Assembly (NCBI GenBank): GCA_014529385.2
Contig: CM043953.1
Span: 109,748,549-109,812,548 of the forward strand
Origin: Adiantum capillus-veneris
Taxonomy: Eukaryota; Streptophyta; Polypodiopsida; Polypodiales; Pteridaceae
Direction of reading: 5' to 3'
Length of the DNA stretch: 64,000 nt
Below are positions 23,781 to 35,772 of the stretch, piece after piece. Position 1 is the first letter of the stretch, and every line of letters starts with the position of its first letter. The notes under the pieces were generated by a model. That model saw only the letters and a list, made by a program, of their open reading frames with translations. It made no database searches and was not told where the DNA came from. Position numbers and translations under genes: made by a program.

Positions 23781-24457
23781 GAAATTCAAAAAAACAATAA
23801 TCAATGTACAGAAATGTGGACACCTCTCACAAAGACCTATAAGAAATAATAAAAAAGAAAGGTTTTCATCATTAGCTTGCTATGTGGTACTTATCAACAA
23901 GCTTTATCTAGTGGTCTACAATTTCACCCAAAATGCAATACTTTGCTAAGGCCCTGTGCAGTTACAAAAGAAAATAGCAAGAAGACCTACAATAAGGACA
24001 CTGAAAAAAGACTCCCTTCATTGTCATCCTGTGCTCCAAAATTGGAGGTGTTTGAGGGTAGAAATGGGAGCCCATGCCTTGAGGTACATGACGATGTCAG
24101 CGGTTTTGCATTCGACAGTCGATAGAGGAAATACGACAGTGTTTTTGATTCACCGTGTAAAAAAAGCACCCCCATGAGTGGGCATACATGTCGGGTTAAA
24201 AAAGGACAACAAACAACAAGTTTTGAACCCACGATCCCGCAAATCGGATAACACATCAAGCTAATCGTCCCGCCACTCACTCCTTTGTGTACCCCCTCCC
24301 AGCCCCGCTAGTCCTTAACAAATGTCCTTATTCTGGGGGGTGTCCACTTATTGGGGGTTTTACCTTGAACCATGATTATTGCGAGGGTCTCTAAGGAAAC
24401 CACTTTTGAAGCATTGAAACGTTAGAAGTACTCGTACGGCCGGTGGCCTCCGATCGC

Positions 24458-24460
<3 letters not shown>
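23781..24460. other. Unassigned DNA before the GT microsatellite
   Basis: AT-rich to 24120, then GC-richer DNA with a GTTTTGAACCCACGATCCCG phrase of the kind often seen in plant transposon edges. No gene was recognised. Confidence 0.3.
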
Positions 24461-24461
<1 letters not shown>

Positions 24462-24538
<77 letters not shown>

Positions 24539-24543
24539 CGCGC
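24462..24543. repeat. GT microsatellite running into GCGC
   Basis: About 36 TG units followed by GCGTGCGCGCGCGC. Long alternating purine-pyrimidine DNA of this kind can form Z-DNA. Apparent ORFs of CVCV type are artefacts. Confidence 0.95.
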
Positions 24544-24617
24544 GCGCTACAGGCGACACTCTCGAAACCAACCAGATCAAGGAGCTTGCGATGCGCGTGT
24601 GTGTCTTTTTTCTTTTT

Positions 24618-24619
<2 letters not shown>

Positions 24620-24649
<30 letters not shown>
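24620..24649 (+). repeat. Run of 30 G
   Basis: An uninterrupted G homopolymer preceded by a T-rich segment. Its exact length in an assembly is unreliable. Confidence 0.9.
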
Positions 24650-24651
<2 letters not shown>

Positions 24652-24879
24652 CTAAGAATTAAAACCGCCTAAGTTTTTACACCTTGCATGAAAATATGCG
24701 CATGGACGAACGCGTTGATAAAAAAGAGGTTTCATCAAATTTGTCAATTAAGGTCTCATTCAACGTCAAGTTGCTAACTTATTGTAATGATAATTCTTTA
24801 AATAAGAGATGATGTTCTTTTAGGCAAGTTCTAATTTCTATTCTTATAAGTGTAGCTATAGCCATAGGGATATGTTTGC

Positions 24880-25330
24880 AAGTTGGATGAGGGCAACTTG
24901 TAAATTGCAAATAACTATGATAGGAGTTTTTTCTATAAGCCATACGGATATGTTGGAATGTCAGATGAGGGCAACTTGTAAATTGCAAATAATGGTATAT
25001 AGTATGTATGATTGTCATGCTCACTTTTGTATGATATGTCATGCTTTTTGAGATCTTCCAGTGAAATTCTTGTTACGGTCGCATATAGACATAGCAAGCA
25101 CATGCAAGGCATCCTTTCAATTACACAAAGAAGAAGAGAAATAGAGTTTATTGCCCAAGATGTTCCCAACTTCCTGTCAGAGCCTCCGAGAGCGAGTCGC
25201 CGAGAGCGGTGCCACCTAGGTGGCATATAGACATAGCAAGCACATGCAAGGCATCCTTTCAATTACATAAAGAAGAAGAGAAATAGAGTTTATTGCCCAA
25301 GAGTTCCCAACTTCCTGTTAGAGCCGTTGA
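24880..25330. repeat. Local duplications
   Basis: GGGCAACTTGTAAATTGCAAATA occurs twice (about 24891 and 24969). A segment of about 110 bp from CATATAGACATAGCAAGCAC to CCCAACTTCCTGT occurs at about 25080-25180 and 25220-25320. Confidence 0.75.
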
Positions 25331-25483
25331 AGAGAGGCTCGAAGTGCAAACGGATTGAATCCCATATATATACATCTTAGCCTAACCCGGAGACACTTTG
25401 GCCTTCTCTTCCTTAACCTACGTACACACCTTGCACAATCCCAATCCAAAGCAGCCCTTAACTTCTTATAAATATGTTTTCCC

Positions 25484-25880
25484 ATGTCAATGTCATGATA
25501 AACCACATGTAGAGATTGATGTCAATGTCTTGTTTGTGATCGGATGGTTGGATAGCTCTTGGCTTGGGGAGTTCACTAGCAAAAACTTTTGCATTTAAAC
25601 TCAATTTGCCCCCTCTGCTAGCTTCTTACAGTTTGCTAAATTCTTGACCTTGACTTGATTGATACAGTTAATCTATTATCAAGTCAATGTCAATGTCATG
25701 ATAAACCACATGCAGAGATTGATGTCAATGTCTTGTTTGTGATCGGATGGTTGGATAGCTCTTGGCTTGGGGAGTTCACTAGCAAAAACTTTTTGCATTT
25801 AAATTCAGTTTCCCCCTCTGCTAGCTTCTGACGGTCTGCTAAATTCTTGACCTCAACTTGATTAATACAATTAATCTATT
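25484..25880. repeat. Tandem duplication of about 198 bp
   Basis: The two copies both run from GTCAATGTCATGATAAACCA through GATCGGATGGTTGGATAGCT to TTAATCTATTA, with a few substitutions and small indels, so the duplication is fairly recent. Confidence 0.85.
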
Positions 25881-26021
25881 ATTTTTATGCAGTATGGCCT
25901 ACATGTGCATTTGTCGAGGGAAATTAGATGAACATACCCATCAAATCTCGTGCCTTGTGGTGGGCCAAAATGTTCATAGAAAGCAAAAATGCGGTAGCTC
26001 GCTTTAGGTCGCAAATAGGAT

Positions 26022-26024
<3 letters not shown>

Positions 26025-26082
<58 letters not shown>
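26025..26082. repeat. CT microsatellite
   Basis: About 29 CT units. 25881-26024 and 26083-26430 contain nothing recognisable. Confidence 0.95.
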
Positions 26083-26087
<5 letters not shown>

Positions 26088-26429
26088 GACATGCTTGAAA
26101 CTCTTGCTTTGTTGATCCGATGTTTGCTTTCAAAACTTGATTTTGGCTCTCTTGGTTTTTTCTATTATTATTCTTGTTAGCTAAAAATTATAGAAAATTA
26201 CTGAGAATTATTATTATTTGGCCAATAATTGGCCAAAATTATTCCACGCACTCGTATATACATACTCTCACTATAGGCATCATGTTTGTCAAAAAATTGT
26301 AAATAATGCTCATTATTATGCCTGATAAGAGGTAAAAACCTGATAAAAGCATGCTACAGGAGCATCATCTCTGTGAGAGAGGCAGGAGATGATGTGGTCA
26401 AATTTTACGTGATCGCTATAAGACATTTT

Positions 26430-27870
26430 TTGTCAGTTGCATCTGGACGTGGTAGATCCAAGGACGGGTATGTATGAGTATTGCAGACTCATGGTAGTAG
26501 TTCATTGTGGGCAGATGTATTATTGCACTAGGCCGGGCTCAATGGATTACTATGCAAGTTCAGGGTTGCCCCTTGGGTTTCCTGAACATATATACCCCAA
26601 TATGGCAAGCGCACGAGTAGAGTTTTAGTCTTATATTGTAGATTCTTTGCCGCATGCAAAGCACTGGTGTGTTAGACTTCAACATGTTCGAGGACTCCTA
26701 TGACAAAATTGGAGGCTACCATGCTACTCTGCACGGGGGTGAGTTGGCAACTTGGGAGCATCTATGTATTACTTTGAGGCTTTGTGAGGCCCCCGGATAG
26801 CTTCTCTTTCTCTTGCTTTGATCACAGAGTAGGAGGAGTGAATCTATCTTGGATAGATCACTTCTATGCGAGTGACCACATTTGTGACATGGGGGGTCTG
26901 TTTGCATTTTGGCAGGGACTACTTTTTTTTACCATGCGCGATCGGATTCTCGTTGTGACAGACACGCAGAAGGGGGAAGGGGGAGGGGGGGGGGGGGGGG
27001 GGGGGGGGGAGGTTACGATGTTGCACATCATGAGAGGATCTTGATGGATCCAAAGCTTAGAGAGAGAGTGGTGGCATTTTGGACAGAGAGCTTGGATTGC
27101 AGAACACCCCTGTTGGTAGAGTGGCCTCTGGACACTGGCTGAACTTAGTTGCTTCTTTGTCTAGGAGTCTGGAGTTTGCTTGGTTGTAGCCAAGGAGGAG
27201 GAGCAGCGTCTCCGACGAGGCATTGTTTCTTTCCAGAAGATGCAGGAGCATCATCTAGATAGTCCTTGGTTGGAGGAGTAGATGCATCAGGCTCAATAGG
27301 AGCTGGCTAGCATTGAGGAGTAGTGTCATGAGTTTGCCTTCCATCGGCAAGCATATCAATAGACCCAGGTGGGTGAAAGATCCGTTCTAGGGAGTTATTT
27401 GAGACGGTGGGGCCCCACCATGTGCACACTATCATCAACCAGTTGAGGAGACCCAACGTGTCAGTTGCTTCAAAGCTTGACAATATGTGTGCAATTGCTA
27501 CTGACTTTTACCATGATTTGTTGTCAATTGAGCCTCAGTCAGAGTGTCAAAATGCATGCAAAGAGCAGATTTGGGCACAGATGCCTTGCCTTGTTACTGA
27601 GGAGATGCATTCAGGGAAACTCCAACCGCATGTGGGAGTGCAGAGAGACTTTCCTGCAACTATGGCGCCAAGGGCCTTTCTTCATCTTGTTCTAGGGTGT
27701 GCCCAGATGGCACTACCATCCACATGTGTGGCTCTTTCCTCCTTCCATTTTGTGATTTAGCCCTCATTGTACATATTTTGTTTACTCACTAGGAGAGTCT
27801 CCCCTTGTTTTTGATGTAGCCCTCTCTAGTAGAGGTGGTTTGTAACCCTATGGGCAGTTTTATTAACTAA
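26430..27870 (+). pseudogene. LINE ORF2 fragment: end of endonuclease, linker and 3' tail
   Basis: LSWIDHFYASDHICDMGG near 26850 matches the SR(I/L)DRFY...I segment at the end of a LINE endonuclease. The linker follows with FQKMQEHHLDSPWLEE near 27235, then HTIINQLRRPN near 27420 and IATDFYHDLLSIE near 27495, the segment just before RT. The RT itself is missing: the copy jumps to a 3' tail (TTTTATTAACTAATGGAAGG, then A-rich) at 27850. A 25-G run at 26985-27009 interrupts it. Confidence 0.65.
26985..27009 (+). repeat. Run of 25 G
   Basis: A G homopolymer within a purine-rich AGGGGGAAGGGGGA context, inside the LINE fragment. Confidence 0.9.
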
Positions 27871-28514
27871 TGGAAGGATCTTTTTCTTGGGAAAAAAATG
27901 ATAAAAGAAACTAAAAAGCAAACATTTAATGAAAAAATACACTTTATACGCTATACACTATACACATGAATTCTCATCATTTTCCAGCTCATGATCTTGC
28001 AATATGCTACTATTGTTATTGCTACTCCCTCCTTCCGATTCTGAATCGTCTCGAAGGAAGGTTTGTGCAATGTGCATGGGCGTGAACACTGTGTCTATGC
28101 AAGGTCGTACAATGTGGCCCTATTATGCCGATGGAAGAGATGCATGGGGTAACAATTTGATGTGCAAGATGCAAGTACTAAACGGAATGTTCATTGGCTT
28201 TTGCTAGCGGGGCTCTATCCAGACTATGTGGTCCAAACAAAAGGGTTTGAAGATAGCGTGCTCTTTATTTAATTGTCGCTTTGTGGAGTACCCTTGACTT
28301 TATTTCCATGCTATGTGGCTTTTTTTATATCCACTTATACTTTGGTTGTGGAGATGGTTGAGAAGGTTGTTGAGTACATTGCTTTGGTCTCCATTATCAG
28401 TTTATCTTGTTCGTTCTGGGTTGGTTGGAGTGTTGTTGCTTTGGTATCCATTGATACTTGGGCTAGTCCGCTTTAGGTTTTGGCTGTTGCGCTTGTTTTA
28501 GATGCCACTTCAAG
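27871..28514. other. Unassigned DNA before the outer LTR
   Basis: No gene or RNA was recognised. T-rich ORFs at 28273-28501 are composition effects. Confidence 0.3.
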
Positions 28515-29542
28515 TATAACGTTGTGACGTGTTTTTACGGAATGATGCAAGCCACCCCAAGGACTTTGGAAAGGGTTTTTTAATGCTTTTGGGTCCCTTA
28601 TATGTAAATAAAGCATGCTTGTACAAAGTGTACAAAGGCAATGTGTGCCAGCTGTCTCTACGCATGCGGGCCAGTTGTGCGGGGTACATAGTTTTGTTGT
28701 TTTTGTACATAGACGTGTCGAAACTTGAAAGAGTCACTTAGTACTTGAAAAATATGAACAAAAACTGAGTTTTTATCAGCTTGAGGTCGTGAGTGAGTGG
28801 GGGATTTGACAGAGGAAGATCTAGCAGCAAGAAGCCATGATTGCCGCGAGGGATAGAGGCGTTTGGGAGTAGAGCAGCCTGTCTTGCTAGTCGAGGGCCC
28901 GATGTGGTGAGTTGAGAGTGTGTCTCTCCTCAATGGGCTGATGAAAGTGGGTGCTTAGCTCTGCATATTGACCTCTCTTCATCTTGTTTTGAGGTATGGT
29001 GGCTATGGTGTGTGCAGCTCCTTGTGGTGCAGCTAGCCGAGGGTAAACTATGTGCTGCAATGCCTTGCTTGTACATATATCAAAGGGCAAGGTTTCCCCC
29101 AATTTTTTCATCACTTGTTTTGATTTTTTTTTCTGAACTTTGTGGGTTTTCAAATTAAGCTTGATTTGAGTGGGTTTTGGTCAAGCTATGTGTATATATG
29201 GGAGCGCCTATGGAAGCCCTACTAGCACATGGAAGGGCTTTTGAAAAGAAGTGAAGCTCTTTGAGTTATGGTCAAAAGTGCAGAGATTTCCATGGTTTTT
29301 TTCTCACTTTTTTCCTTGATTTTATTGCTTCCTTGGTGTCCTTGAGTGCAATGGAGTGTAGTGGGAGTTGTAGCGGTGTAGAGGGAAGCTAGTCGAAGCT
29401 AGTCGAGGCTGAGTGTGTGTGAAATTGAGAAAATTAGTGAGAGAAGATCAGCCCATATTATCTTGAGGAAGCTATTCTCTTCATCCTCTTTTCTTTGTGG
29501 TGTTTTGAAGTGTTGTAGAGGCCAGCCCCCGAATCCCACACA
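28515..29542 (+). repeat. 5' LTR of the outer element
   Basis: Matches 53992-55018 from TATAACGTTGTGACG to CCACACA with few substitutions and indels. The edges were set where the two copies stop matching. The minus-strand ORFs at 28510-29153 are shadows shared by both LTRs. Confidence 0.9.
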
Positions 29543-29547
29543 TAAAC

Positions 29548-29565
29548 TGGTGCCCCCACTGAGGA
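29548..29565 (+). promoter_or_regulatory. Primer binding site of the outer element
   Basis: TGGTGCCCCCACTGAGGA starts 5 bases after the LTR. The TGG start fits priming by a tRNA CCA end; the tRNA was not identified. Confidence 0.6.
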
Positions 29566-29612
29566 GAAGAGAATCCTTCTAACAGGGTTTTGATCTACAG
29601 ATTGGCATCCAT

Positions 29613-30122
29613 TTGAAGATCAACTCAAGGCCTATGGAGGGAGATGGGTATGAAGTCTTCAAGTGTGGGAAAGGAGAAGATGTGGACAAGTTCATCCGAA
29701 GGGTCGAATTGATTGCATTGAAGAGCAATAGAGACGATGGTGCATTCAAGGTACGTTTGGTGAGTTTGCTACTTGAAGGTGAAGCACGTGAATGGTATGA
29801 ATATAGGCTTGAAGGTGGTGTAAAAGGAGATTGGAATCTTCTTTCTCATGCCTTGAGAGAAGATTTTGAGAAGGAGGATGATCCTGAGTATTTGTGGAGA
29901 GAGCTAAGCAAGCTGCAACAAGGAGAACATGAAGACATCAATGTGCACATAAACAGGTTTGAAGCTTGTTGGAGAAAGATCATAAAGGGACTTGAAGAGA
30001 ATCAAATGCCCCCTGATTTTTTGAAGAAAGATAGGTTTGTGGTTGTCTTACATCAAAGCATTAGAGACAGGTGGAGCTCAAGGACCCAAGGAACCTACAA
30101 TGAGGCAGTAAAAGGTTGCTAG
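29613..30122 (+). CDS. gag: Gag N-terminal part, outer element (broken)
   Basis: 169 codons. This is the retrotransposon capsid region: VDKFIRRVELIALKSN, VRLVSLLLEGEAREWYEYRL, then LREDFEKEDDPEYLWRELSK and LQQGEHEDINVHINRFEACW. It should assemble the particle that packages element RNA in the cytoplasm. The frame is lost at 30110-30122, where one extra base appears to give a stop, and gag continues in other frames to the zinc knuckle. The first codon of the open frame at 29613 is not a certain start; METs at 29633 (codon 8) also fit. Confidence 0.75.
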   Translation: MKINSRPMEGDGYEVFKCGKGEDVDKFIRRVELIALKSNRDDGAFKVRLVSLLLEGEAREWYEYRLEGGVKGDWNLLSHALREDFEKEDDPEYLWRELSKLQQGEHEDINVHINRFEACWRKIIKGLEENQMPPDFLKKDRFVVVLHQSIRDRWSSRTQGTYNEAVKGC

Positions 30123-30424
30123 AGAGCAATGTGAGAAAGAAGGTGAGAAGGCATGAAATGGCAAATAGGGAAAGAGAAGCAAATGTACATCAAAGGGATG
30201 GTTATATATCAACAATAATGTGGTCGAGCCTTTGCCTTGGATATGCATGTTGAAAGGGAAATCCATGTAGAAGCTCAAGAGTGGACAATAGAGGACAGGA
30301 ATCCTTTCACCAAGACATTCAAAGATTGACAGAGCAAATAGGAAACTCAACCTTTCTATGCAAGCTATCCAACAACAAGTAAGAAGACTCAAGGAGAACG
30401 GCCTAAAGGAATAGAGGTGATAAT

Positions 30425-30631
30425 GTGATGTGTTACAATTGTGGGGAGAGAGGGCATATATCGCCCAATTGCAATCAACCAAGGAGAGAGCCAAGAGGTA
30501 TATATACTATCATACAAAGACAAATAGGTAATGAAGGCAATGTAATAGGAAATGGCAACCTCTCCAAGGTCAATGACTTGCACAACAACAGGGACAAAAT
30601 CAAGCTCAAGCACCTCCACAATTTAACGTAG
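30425..30631 (+). pseudogene. gag: Gag zinc knuckle, outer element
   Basis: MCYNCGERGHISPNCNQP is a textbook CX2CX4HX4C knuckle, which binds element RNA during packaging. It lies about 300 bases beyond the gag stop in a different frame. A Lys/Glu-rich linker follows (30637-30894). Confidence 0.8.
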
Positions 30632-31079
30632 GAATTTTGGAGGCAGTTGAGGAGGGAGATGAAGATGATGAGGTTGATGTATTTACAAATAAGAGAACAA
30701 GGGCACAAAAATCAGGGAGTGAAGGCCTTTTCAAAGAGGAAAGATCAAGGACAAAGCCAAGGAGAGATGTAGATAAAGGCAAGGCTATGGAAGAGGCTGA
30801 AAGTAGTAAGCGCGGCAAAGGTAAGGGCAAGAAGAAGGAAGATAGGCATGGATGTTTTCAGTTGGGAAGGGTCAATCAGCATACAATCTCTTAGAAGACT
30901 TGAAGAACAGAGGTCCGACATATCATATGGGCAACTCTTGCATTTGAGTCAAGTATGAGAGGCACTGCATAAATAGCTAGTGTTAGAAGCGTGAAGGTAA
31001 AGACACGCGATGCACATGTAGTGCAACTTCATAAAGTTACTGATGTTTTGCATGTGGTGATGCTTGATATATGGAAGGA

Positions 31080-31340
31080 GGGTGAATAAGGCGTATATGG
31101 ATGGTGGAGCCCAAGTGTGCGTTTTGACAGAGGAAACAATGCAGCAATTTGGATTGTAGCTCACAGGAAAATCCTTGTTAGTGTGAAGATGGCAAATAGT
31201 AGTAGAGTGAAATGCTTGGGAGTTATTCATGACCTTGGAGCTTAATGTTTTGGGTCAAGGGCTATCATGGACATTATGTGATGCTGCAAAGCTTGGGGCA
31301 TATCCAGTTATATTGGGTGACATTGGTTGATCGTATGAGG
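31080..31340 (+). pseudogene. Aspartic protease remnant, outer element
   Basis: AYMDGGAQVCVLTEETMQQF near 31090 is a retropepsin active-site segment with DGGA in place of the usual D(S/T)GA, followed by stops and frame changes. It lies between gag and the point of insertion of the inner element, where PR is expected. Confidence 0.6.
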
Positions 31341-31732
31341 TCACGGCAGGATGGTACAGGGGATGTATTGACCTCTTTGTGGACAGGCTAAAGAGAAGAG
31401 GATTAGAAATGATATGAAAAATGTATAGGTGGGAAATTGATGATGAACCAGTGCGCATCAGATTTATCGCCATCCATTATGACATGTGTGACAGTTCTTT
31501 AGTGATCCTTATGTATGACGATGAGGTTTATGATCAAAGTCTTCTTGATCTTTGATGTAGATCTTTGTGGGATACATATTATGATGAAAAATTGTGATAA
31601 AGGGATGCTATGAGATCAGAAAATTACCATGGGCTGATCATGAGCCGAATGTACAAAAGCTGAATTAAATGGATATGCTTGGAGGTGACCTGACTGTCGA
31701 GAGAGAGAAAGCATATGATGCATGGTTTATAT

Positions 31733-31737
31733 GTATC
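31733..31737 (+). repeat. Target-site duplication GTATC, left
   Basis: GTATC directly precedes the inner 5' LTR and is repeated at 50797-50801 directly after the inner 3' LTR. Confidence 0.95.
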
Positions 31738-32021
31738 TGTTGAGCCAGCAGAGGATCACACCCACATTTTTGCTCACACCCATCATTTTGTAACCATTGA
31801 TTGTAATAAATGTCTTTCCGACATTAATTTTGATTTGAGCCATTCATTAAGTAACGGGACTCAATTGAGTTTCCAGCTTGTAATCCCGAAGTAATTTCAC
31901 TGTTGATGTAAATAATTAGAGATGTTCTCACCTCCAAGGCTGAGGTATATAAGCCAAAGTTTTGTAACCTAAGGAGATTCAATTATTAATCAAAGTGAGT
32001 TTTTGAGCGCCGTGACTGTGT

Positions 32022-32055
<34 letters not shown>

Positions 32056-32691
32056 CTTCTTGCTACGCGAGCTACGGGCCGCCATTGGAGAAGCGACACC
32101 GCCATTGTGTTAGCAACGGTGAGAGCTACGCACAGATACCAAGAGTGCGCGCTATCGGCTTCTAGTGTGGTAGTTCCTACAGTTGAGCTTCGTGTGAGTT
32201 TTCTTCCAACTCAAGTGTGTCGGAATAGAGCGTGCAGCATATCTATAGAACCACAACGAGTAGAGAGCATTAGTACCATCGGGTCATTAGTACCATCGGG
32301 GTCAAGTTTCGGTCACCTGTATTTTTCGGCCTGTCTTCATACGCGTTTACCGCACGGAGTGGTTATAGGTTGATTTTGCAGTTCAAGTCTTTAGGGTGTT
32401 GTTCTTACCTAGTGTATAGACTTCCCCTTGAGTTTGAGATCGATTCAATGATTCTAGATCCTGTTTCGTATAGCATTCGTTCGTAGTACGGATTTCAGTC
32501 ACTTGCGTATTTTAGAACTTAGATTTGATTTCCTTAGTAGTGATTGTCATTAGAAGGTCGAGTAGGTGATTTGACACCCACCTAGTTGTTTCCATGCGCC
32601 TGCGGGTCAAGCTCCGTCCTCGTCTGACAAATTCTGTTGTTGGTTGAGTTCTCGCTATTTAGCTTCCGCTAGCGGCGTAACCGCCTTAACA
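31738..32691 (+). repeat. 5' LTR of the inner element
   Basis: Begins TGTTGAGCC and ends CTTAACA. A TATA-like GTATATAAGCC is near 31950 and a GA microsatellite near 32022-32051. Compared with the 3' LTR it lacks single bases at several places, for example TTCAC-TGTTG and TTCTA-GTGTG, and has some extra short words. Confidence 0.95.
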
Positions 32692-32693
32692 TT

Positions 32694-32711
32694 TGGCGCC
32701 GCTGCGGGGAC
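32694..32711 (+). promoter_or_regulatory. Primer binding site, tRNA-Asp-like
   Basis: TGGCGCCGCTGCGGGGAC begins two bases after the LTR. It resembles the complement of the 3' end of plant tRNA-Asp, the primer type used by Athila-like elements, with one mismatch and one missing base. Confidence 0.7.
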
Positions 32712-34117
32712 GAGAGCCCTAAGTAGGTGACCTTAGACTAATCCTACGAGGTGAGTCGTATAAACTACTTTGTATACTTTAGTTAGAAAAGATCTAGGAG
32801 TGGTGGACTCCGAAGGTCTCGAGAGATACTAGGAAGTGGGGTATTCCTGGGTCTTCCGTGTTGACAGTATTTTTAGTTTAGCTTAGATTAGATTGTTTTT
32901 TATGGTGTTTAAGTGGTTGTTGACATAAAAAGCATTTGCTACTCCTTGTGTGGTAGTAAATCTCTTTATATTTTCAATTGCAAAAAATCCATTTTATGAT
33001 TAGAAGTAGCTTAGGTAGGGCCTGATTTGATCCTGATCTAGAGCTATCAATTGGTGTTCTATTTGCTTGATGTTTTGATTGCATGTTAGATCACTGAAAA
33101 AGTCGCTTTGGTAGTGAAATATGCAATAAACAAAAGTTCAGAAAAATTTTCTGTGTAACTGATTGTTGCTGAGCACTTAAAAGAGCTATTGGAAGAGTTC
33201 TGTGCTGAAAAACTGGAAATCTGCAACTTTAGACATCATACGCGTATGATGTCTTAGGACCTAAACAGAGACTAAAATTGAAAATTTGACATTGCCAGAG
33301 TGTTTAGAAGGGGGGTTTTACCCTAAGTTCAACTTAAAACAAGAGCATTAACACTCAAAGAAACCCAAAAAGACAAGTCGGAGTCCAAGAAACGCAAAGA
33401 ATAGGAAATTTTGGATTCAGATCTTGTTTTTACATTCAAACCTGACAAAAACACTTGAAACTCAATTATAAACATTGGAGAAGGCTTAAAACCAAAAATA
33501 GTCAAAATCTGGGACAAAAGACATCATACGCGTATAATGTCTTTTGGCACATCCACTGCTTATTTTTGATATCTGACCTGACAAGATTGTTACAGCACTG
33601 TAGGAAGCATAAATATCAAGTTTGGACCCAAATTGATGAAAAAGACATCATACGCGTATGATGTCTTTGACCTAATTTTGGACATATTTTGATACTTTGC
33701 TAACACAGATCCATTGTAATAGCTGTCTAGAGGTTATATTTCAAGTTTCATCCCATTTGGATCACAATTGACCCAAAAACAAGTCAAAAGCAGAAAATTG
33801 CCAAGAAAAGCCTGAACTAGCCATAACTTGCTCAAACAGAGTTCAAACTGAATTTTGTGAGTGAACAGAGCATAAAGGGGCCACTGAGAGTGAGCATAAC
33901 CAAAATAGTCAAATTCTGTGAAAAAAGACATCATACGCGTATAATGTCTTTTTCAGCATAACAGTAACAAAATTCTCACTTGATGAAACAGAAGTTGTCC
34001 AACTGACAAGATTAAACAATTGACCAAGTATCAATCAGTTTGGATCAATTCTGACCACAAAAACTTGGGAAAAACAAATTGCCGAGACGGAAAAGTTACA
34101 GTCCTTTAGGGGAATTG
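32712..34117 (+). other. Untranslated leader of the inner element
   Basis: 1.4 kb without a gene, holding four palindromes (see 33232-33948). A donor-like GTGAGT is present at about 32751, so part of the leader could be spliced; no acceptor was chosen. Confidence 0.7.
33232..33948. repeat. Palindrome array 1: four 22-bp CG-centred palindromes
   Basis: Each copy is the half-site GACATCATACG followed at once by its reverse complement. Copies are at 33232-33253 and 33644-33665 (perfect), and 33520-33541 and 33927-33948 (one base changed in the right arm, TATAATG). Start-to-start spacing is 288, 124 and 283 bp. The 33520 and 33927 copies share upstream sequence (ACCAAAA.TAGTCAAA.TCTG), so the array looks like a duplicated unit of about 410 bp. 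The surrounding DNA has diverged much more than the palindromes. Confidence 0.9.
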
Positions 34118-35772
34118 ATGAATTTGAGATCGGGCAGGAATCTCCAGAATAACCAACCAAAACAAGGGGACCAGCAAGTGTCATATCAACCGAGGGAAGT
34201 GTAAACCAAAGTTGGGTGCAACCATTAGAGCCGATCTTTGAAGGAAGTGTCTCTGATACTTCTTCGGAGAGATCTTACGAGATTTTCACCGAAAACTTGG
34301 AACACTTGAACCTGAACAACAGAGAAAATATGGCAGCAGGATCATCAAACCCTTCCGCCACAATGAAGCTATTGTTCATAAAATATCAGTACGACAATGA
34401 GCAAGGTGCAAAGATCTACAAAGATGGAATGGACCGCTATTGTGTAAAGATAGAAGAGAGACCTAGTGAGTTCAAGGACTTAGTGCCTGTGAGCTATAGC
34501 GGAGATAGATATCTAGATGACGAGGGTACCATGTACTTGGTAGTCCTAAACCCTAACATTGTGGACAAGTGGGGATTGATGGGCACCAAAGCCAAAATAG
34601 ATGAAGAACTCGAGGAGAAAGCACCAATAATGAACTTCCCTAATGCGAGGTTAAGAAGAGAGAATGAAACTACAAGGATCAACACTGATAACATCTATGT
34701 GGGGCTATACAAATATAATAATGGGGAGCAAGATCTCTATTATAGATGTGAAGAACCCTACACCGGAGAGTTGACAGACAAAAAAAGACTCTATGTCTTT
34801 ACCTACACAGAGGGATCGGAAGTGAAAATTGCCGCTTACGATAAGTATGGCAGGCAATACTCAACAATGGGCAAGAAAGAATTAGAAGGATATACATACT
34901 TTGGGGGACCACTACATCAGTATTATGTTACTTCTAGCTCACATAGACCAGCACCAACAACTGGAGTGCAAAACTCAATGACAACAGGAGGACAAAGAAC
35001 TCAGGTTGCTGACTCTTTCAGTCAACCTTGGGACTCGAAGCTCGGACCAATGGGATCATTACATTCCAGAGAGTCAATGGAGACGAATCGAGGTAGTGCA
35101 GTTCCAATCCCCACCTATACCACTCCAGGTCCAAGGTTTGAAGCGGAACCATCACATTTACCTCCCAGTAGTAGATTCAGGGCAGAGGAACCGACAAGGG
35201 TAACCCATGAAGTCCATGATGCTAGAGAAAGCTTTAGCCGGGACACAGGAGCAATGAGATTGGTAGCAGACCATAGACGTATGAGACCATCTCAAGTAGC
35301 CAAGTGTATGCCAAAGAAGTATGGTGGTTCAGGAGATCCGTATGCACATGTGTCACTCTTTAAGCAAGTCTTAAGAGCTGAGCAGATAACAGATTTCCAT
35401 ACACAATACGAGGGATTTGGTCTTACTCTAGAAGGTACTGCATTGACATGGTTTCAACCAATGAACATAGGGGGATTCCATGACATTGACCATTTGCTAA
35501 GAGAGTTTGCTGAGGAATTCTCAAAACGAGGGATTAAGCACAATACGGTCTCACAAATATATGCTTTTAAACAGAGAGAACACGAAAAAGTGAAGGAAGC
35601 TTCACTTCGCTTCAAACAATACATTGAGAGATGTCCAGTACGTGAACGACCACAAGATGACAGACTATCTGTTCTCTTTATTGAGGGACTGAGGAACGAC
35701 ACTCTCAAGAAGGACTTGCACTTGAAAGCTTGTACAAGTTTCGAGCAAGTAACGAGAGAGCATTGTACTTAG
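34118..35772 (+). CDS. gag: Gag, N-terminal and capsid region (inner element)
   Basis: The most likely start is the ATG at 34118 (MNLRSGRNLQNNQ, a typical plant Gypsy gag start); that frame ends at 34204 and the main frame (open from 34153) takes over, a -1 step. If 34118 is not used, the first ATG of the main frame is 34330. The unique N-terminal half includes acidic and Ser-rich stretches. The capsid domain is about residues 360-510 of the main frame: MPKKYGGSGDPYAHVSLFKQ, then EGFGLTLEGTALTWFQ and FSKRGIKHNTVSQIYAFKQR. It stops at 35770-35772, where the downstream ORF overlaps in the -1 frame with evident continuity (YLVDNCTVYGE). Gag forms the particle. Confidence 0.85.

Noticed and set aside
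24190-24290. tRNA-like phrase GTTTTGAACCCACGATCCCG
   Set aside because: It resembles a B box, but no cloverleaf or A box could be drawn around it.
24443-24672. ORFs coding CVCVCV and GGGGGG runs
   Set aside because: They are readings of the GT microsatellite and G run.
28510-29153. Minus-strand ORFs shared with 53731-54590
   Set aside because: They are duplicated only because they lie in the two LTRs of the outer element.
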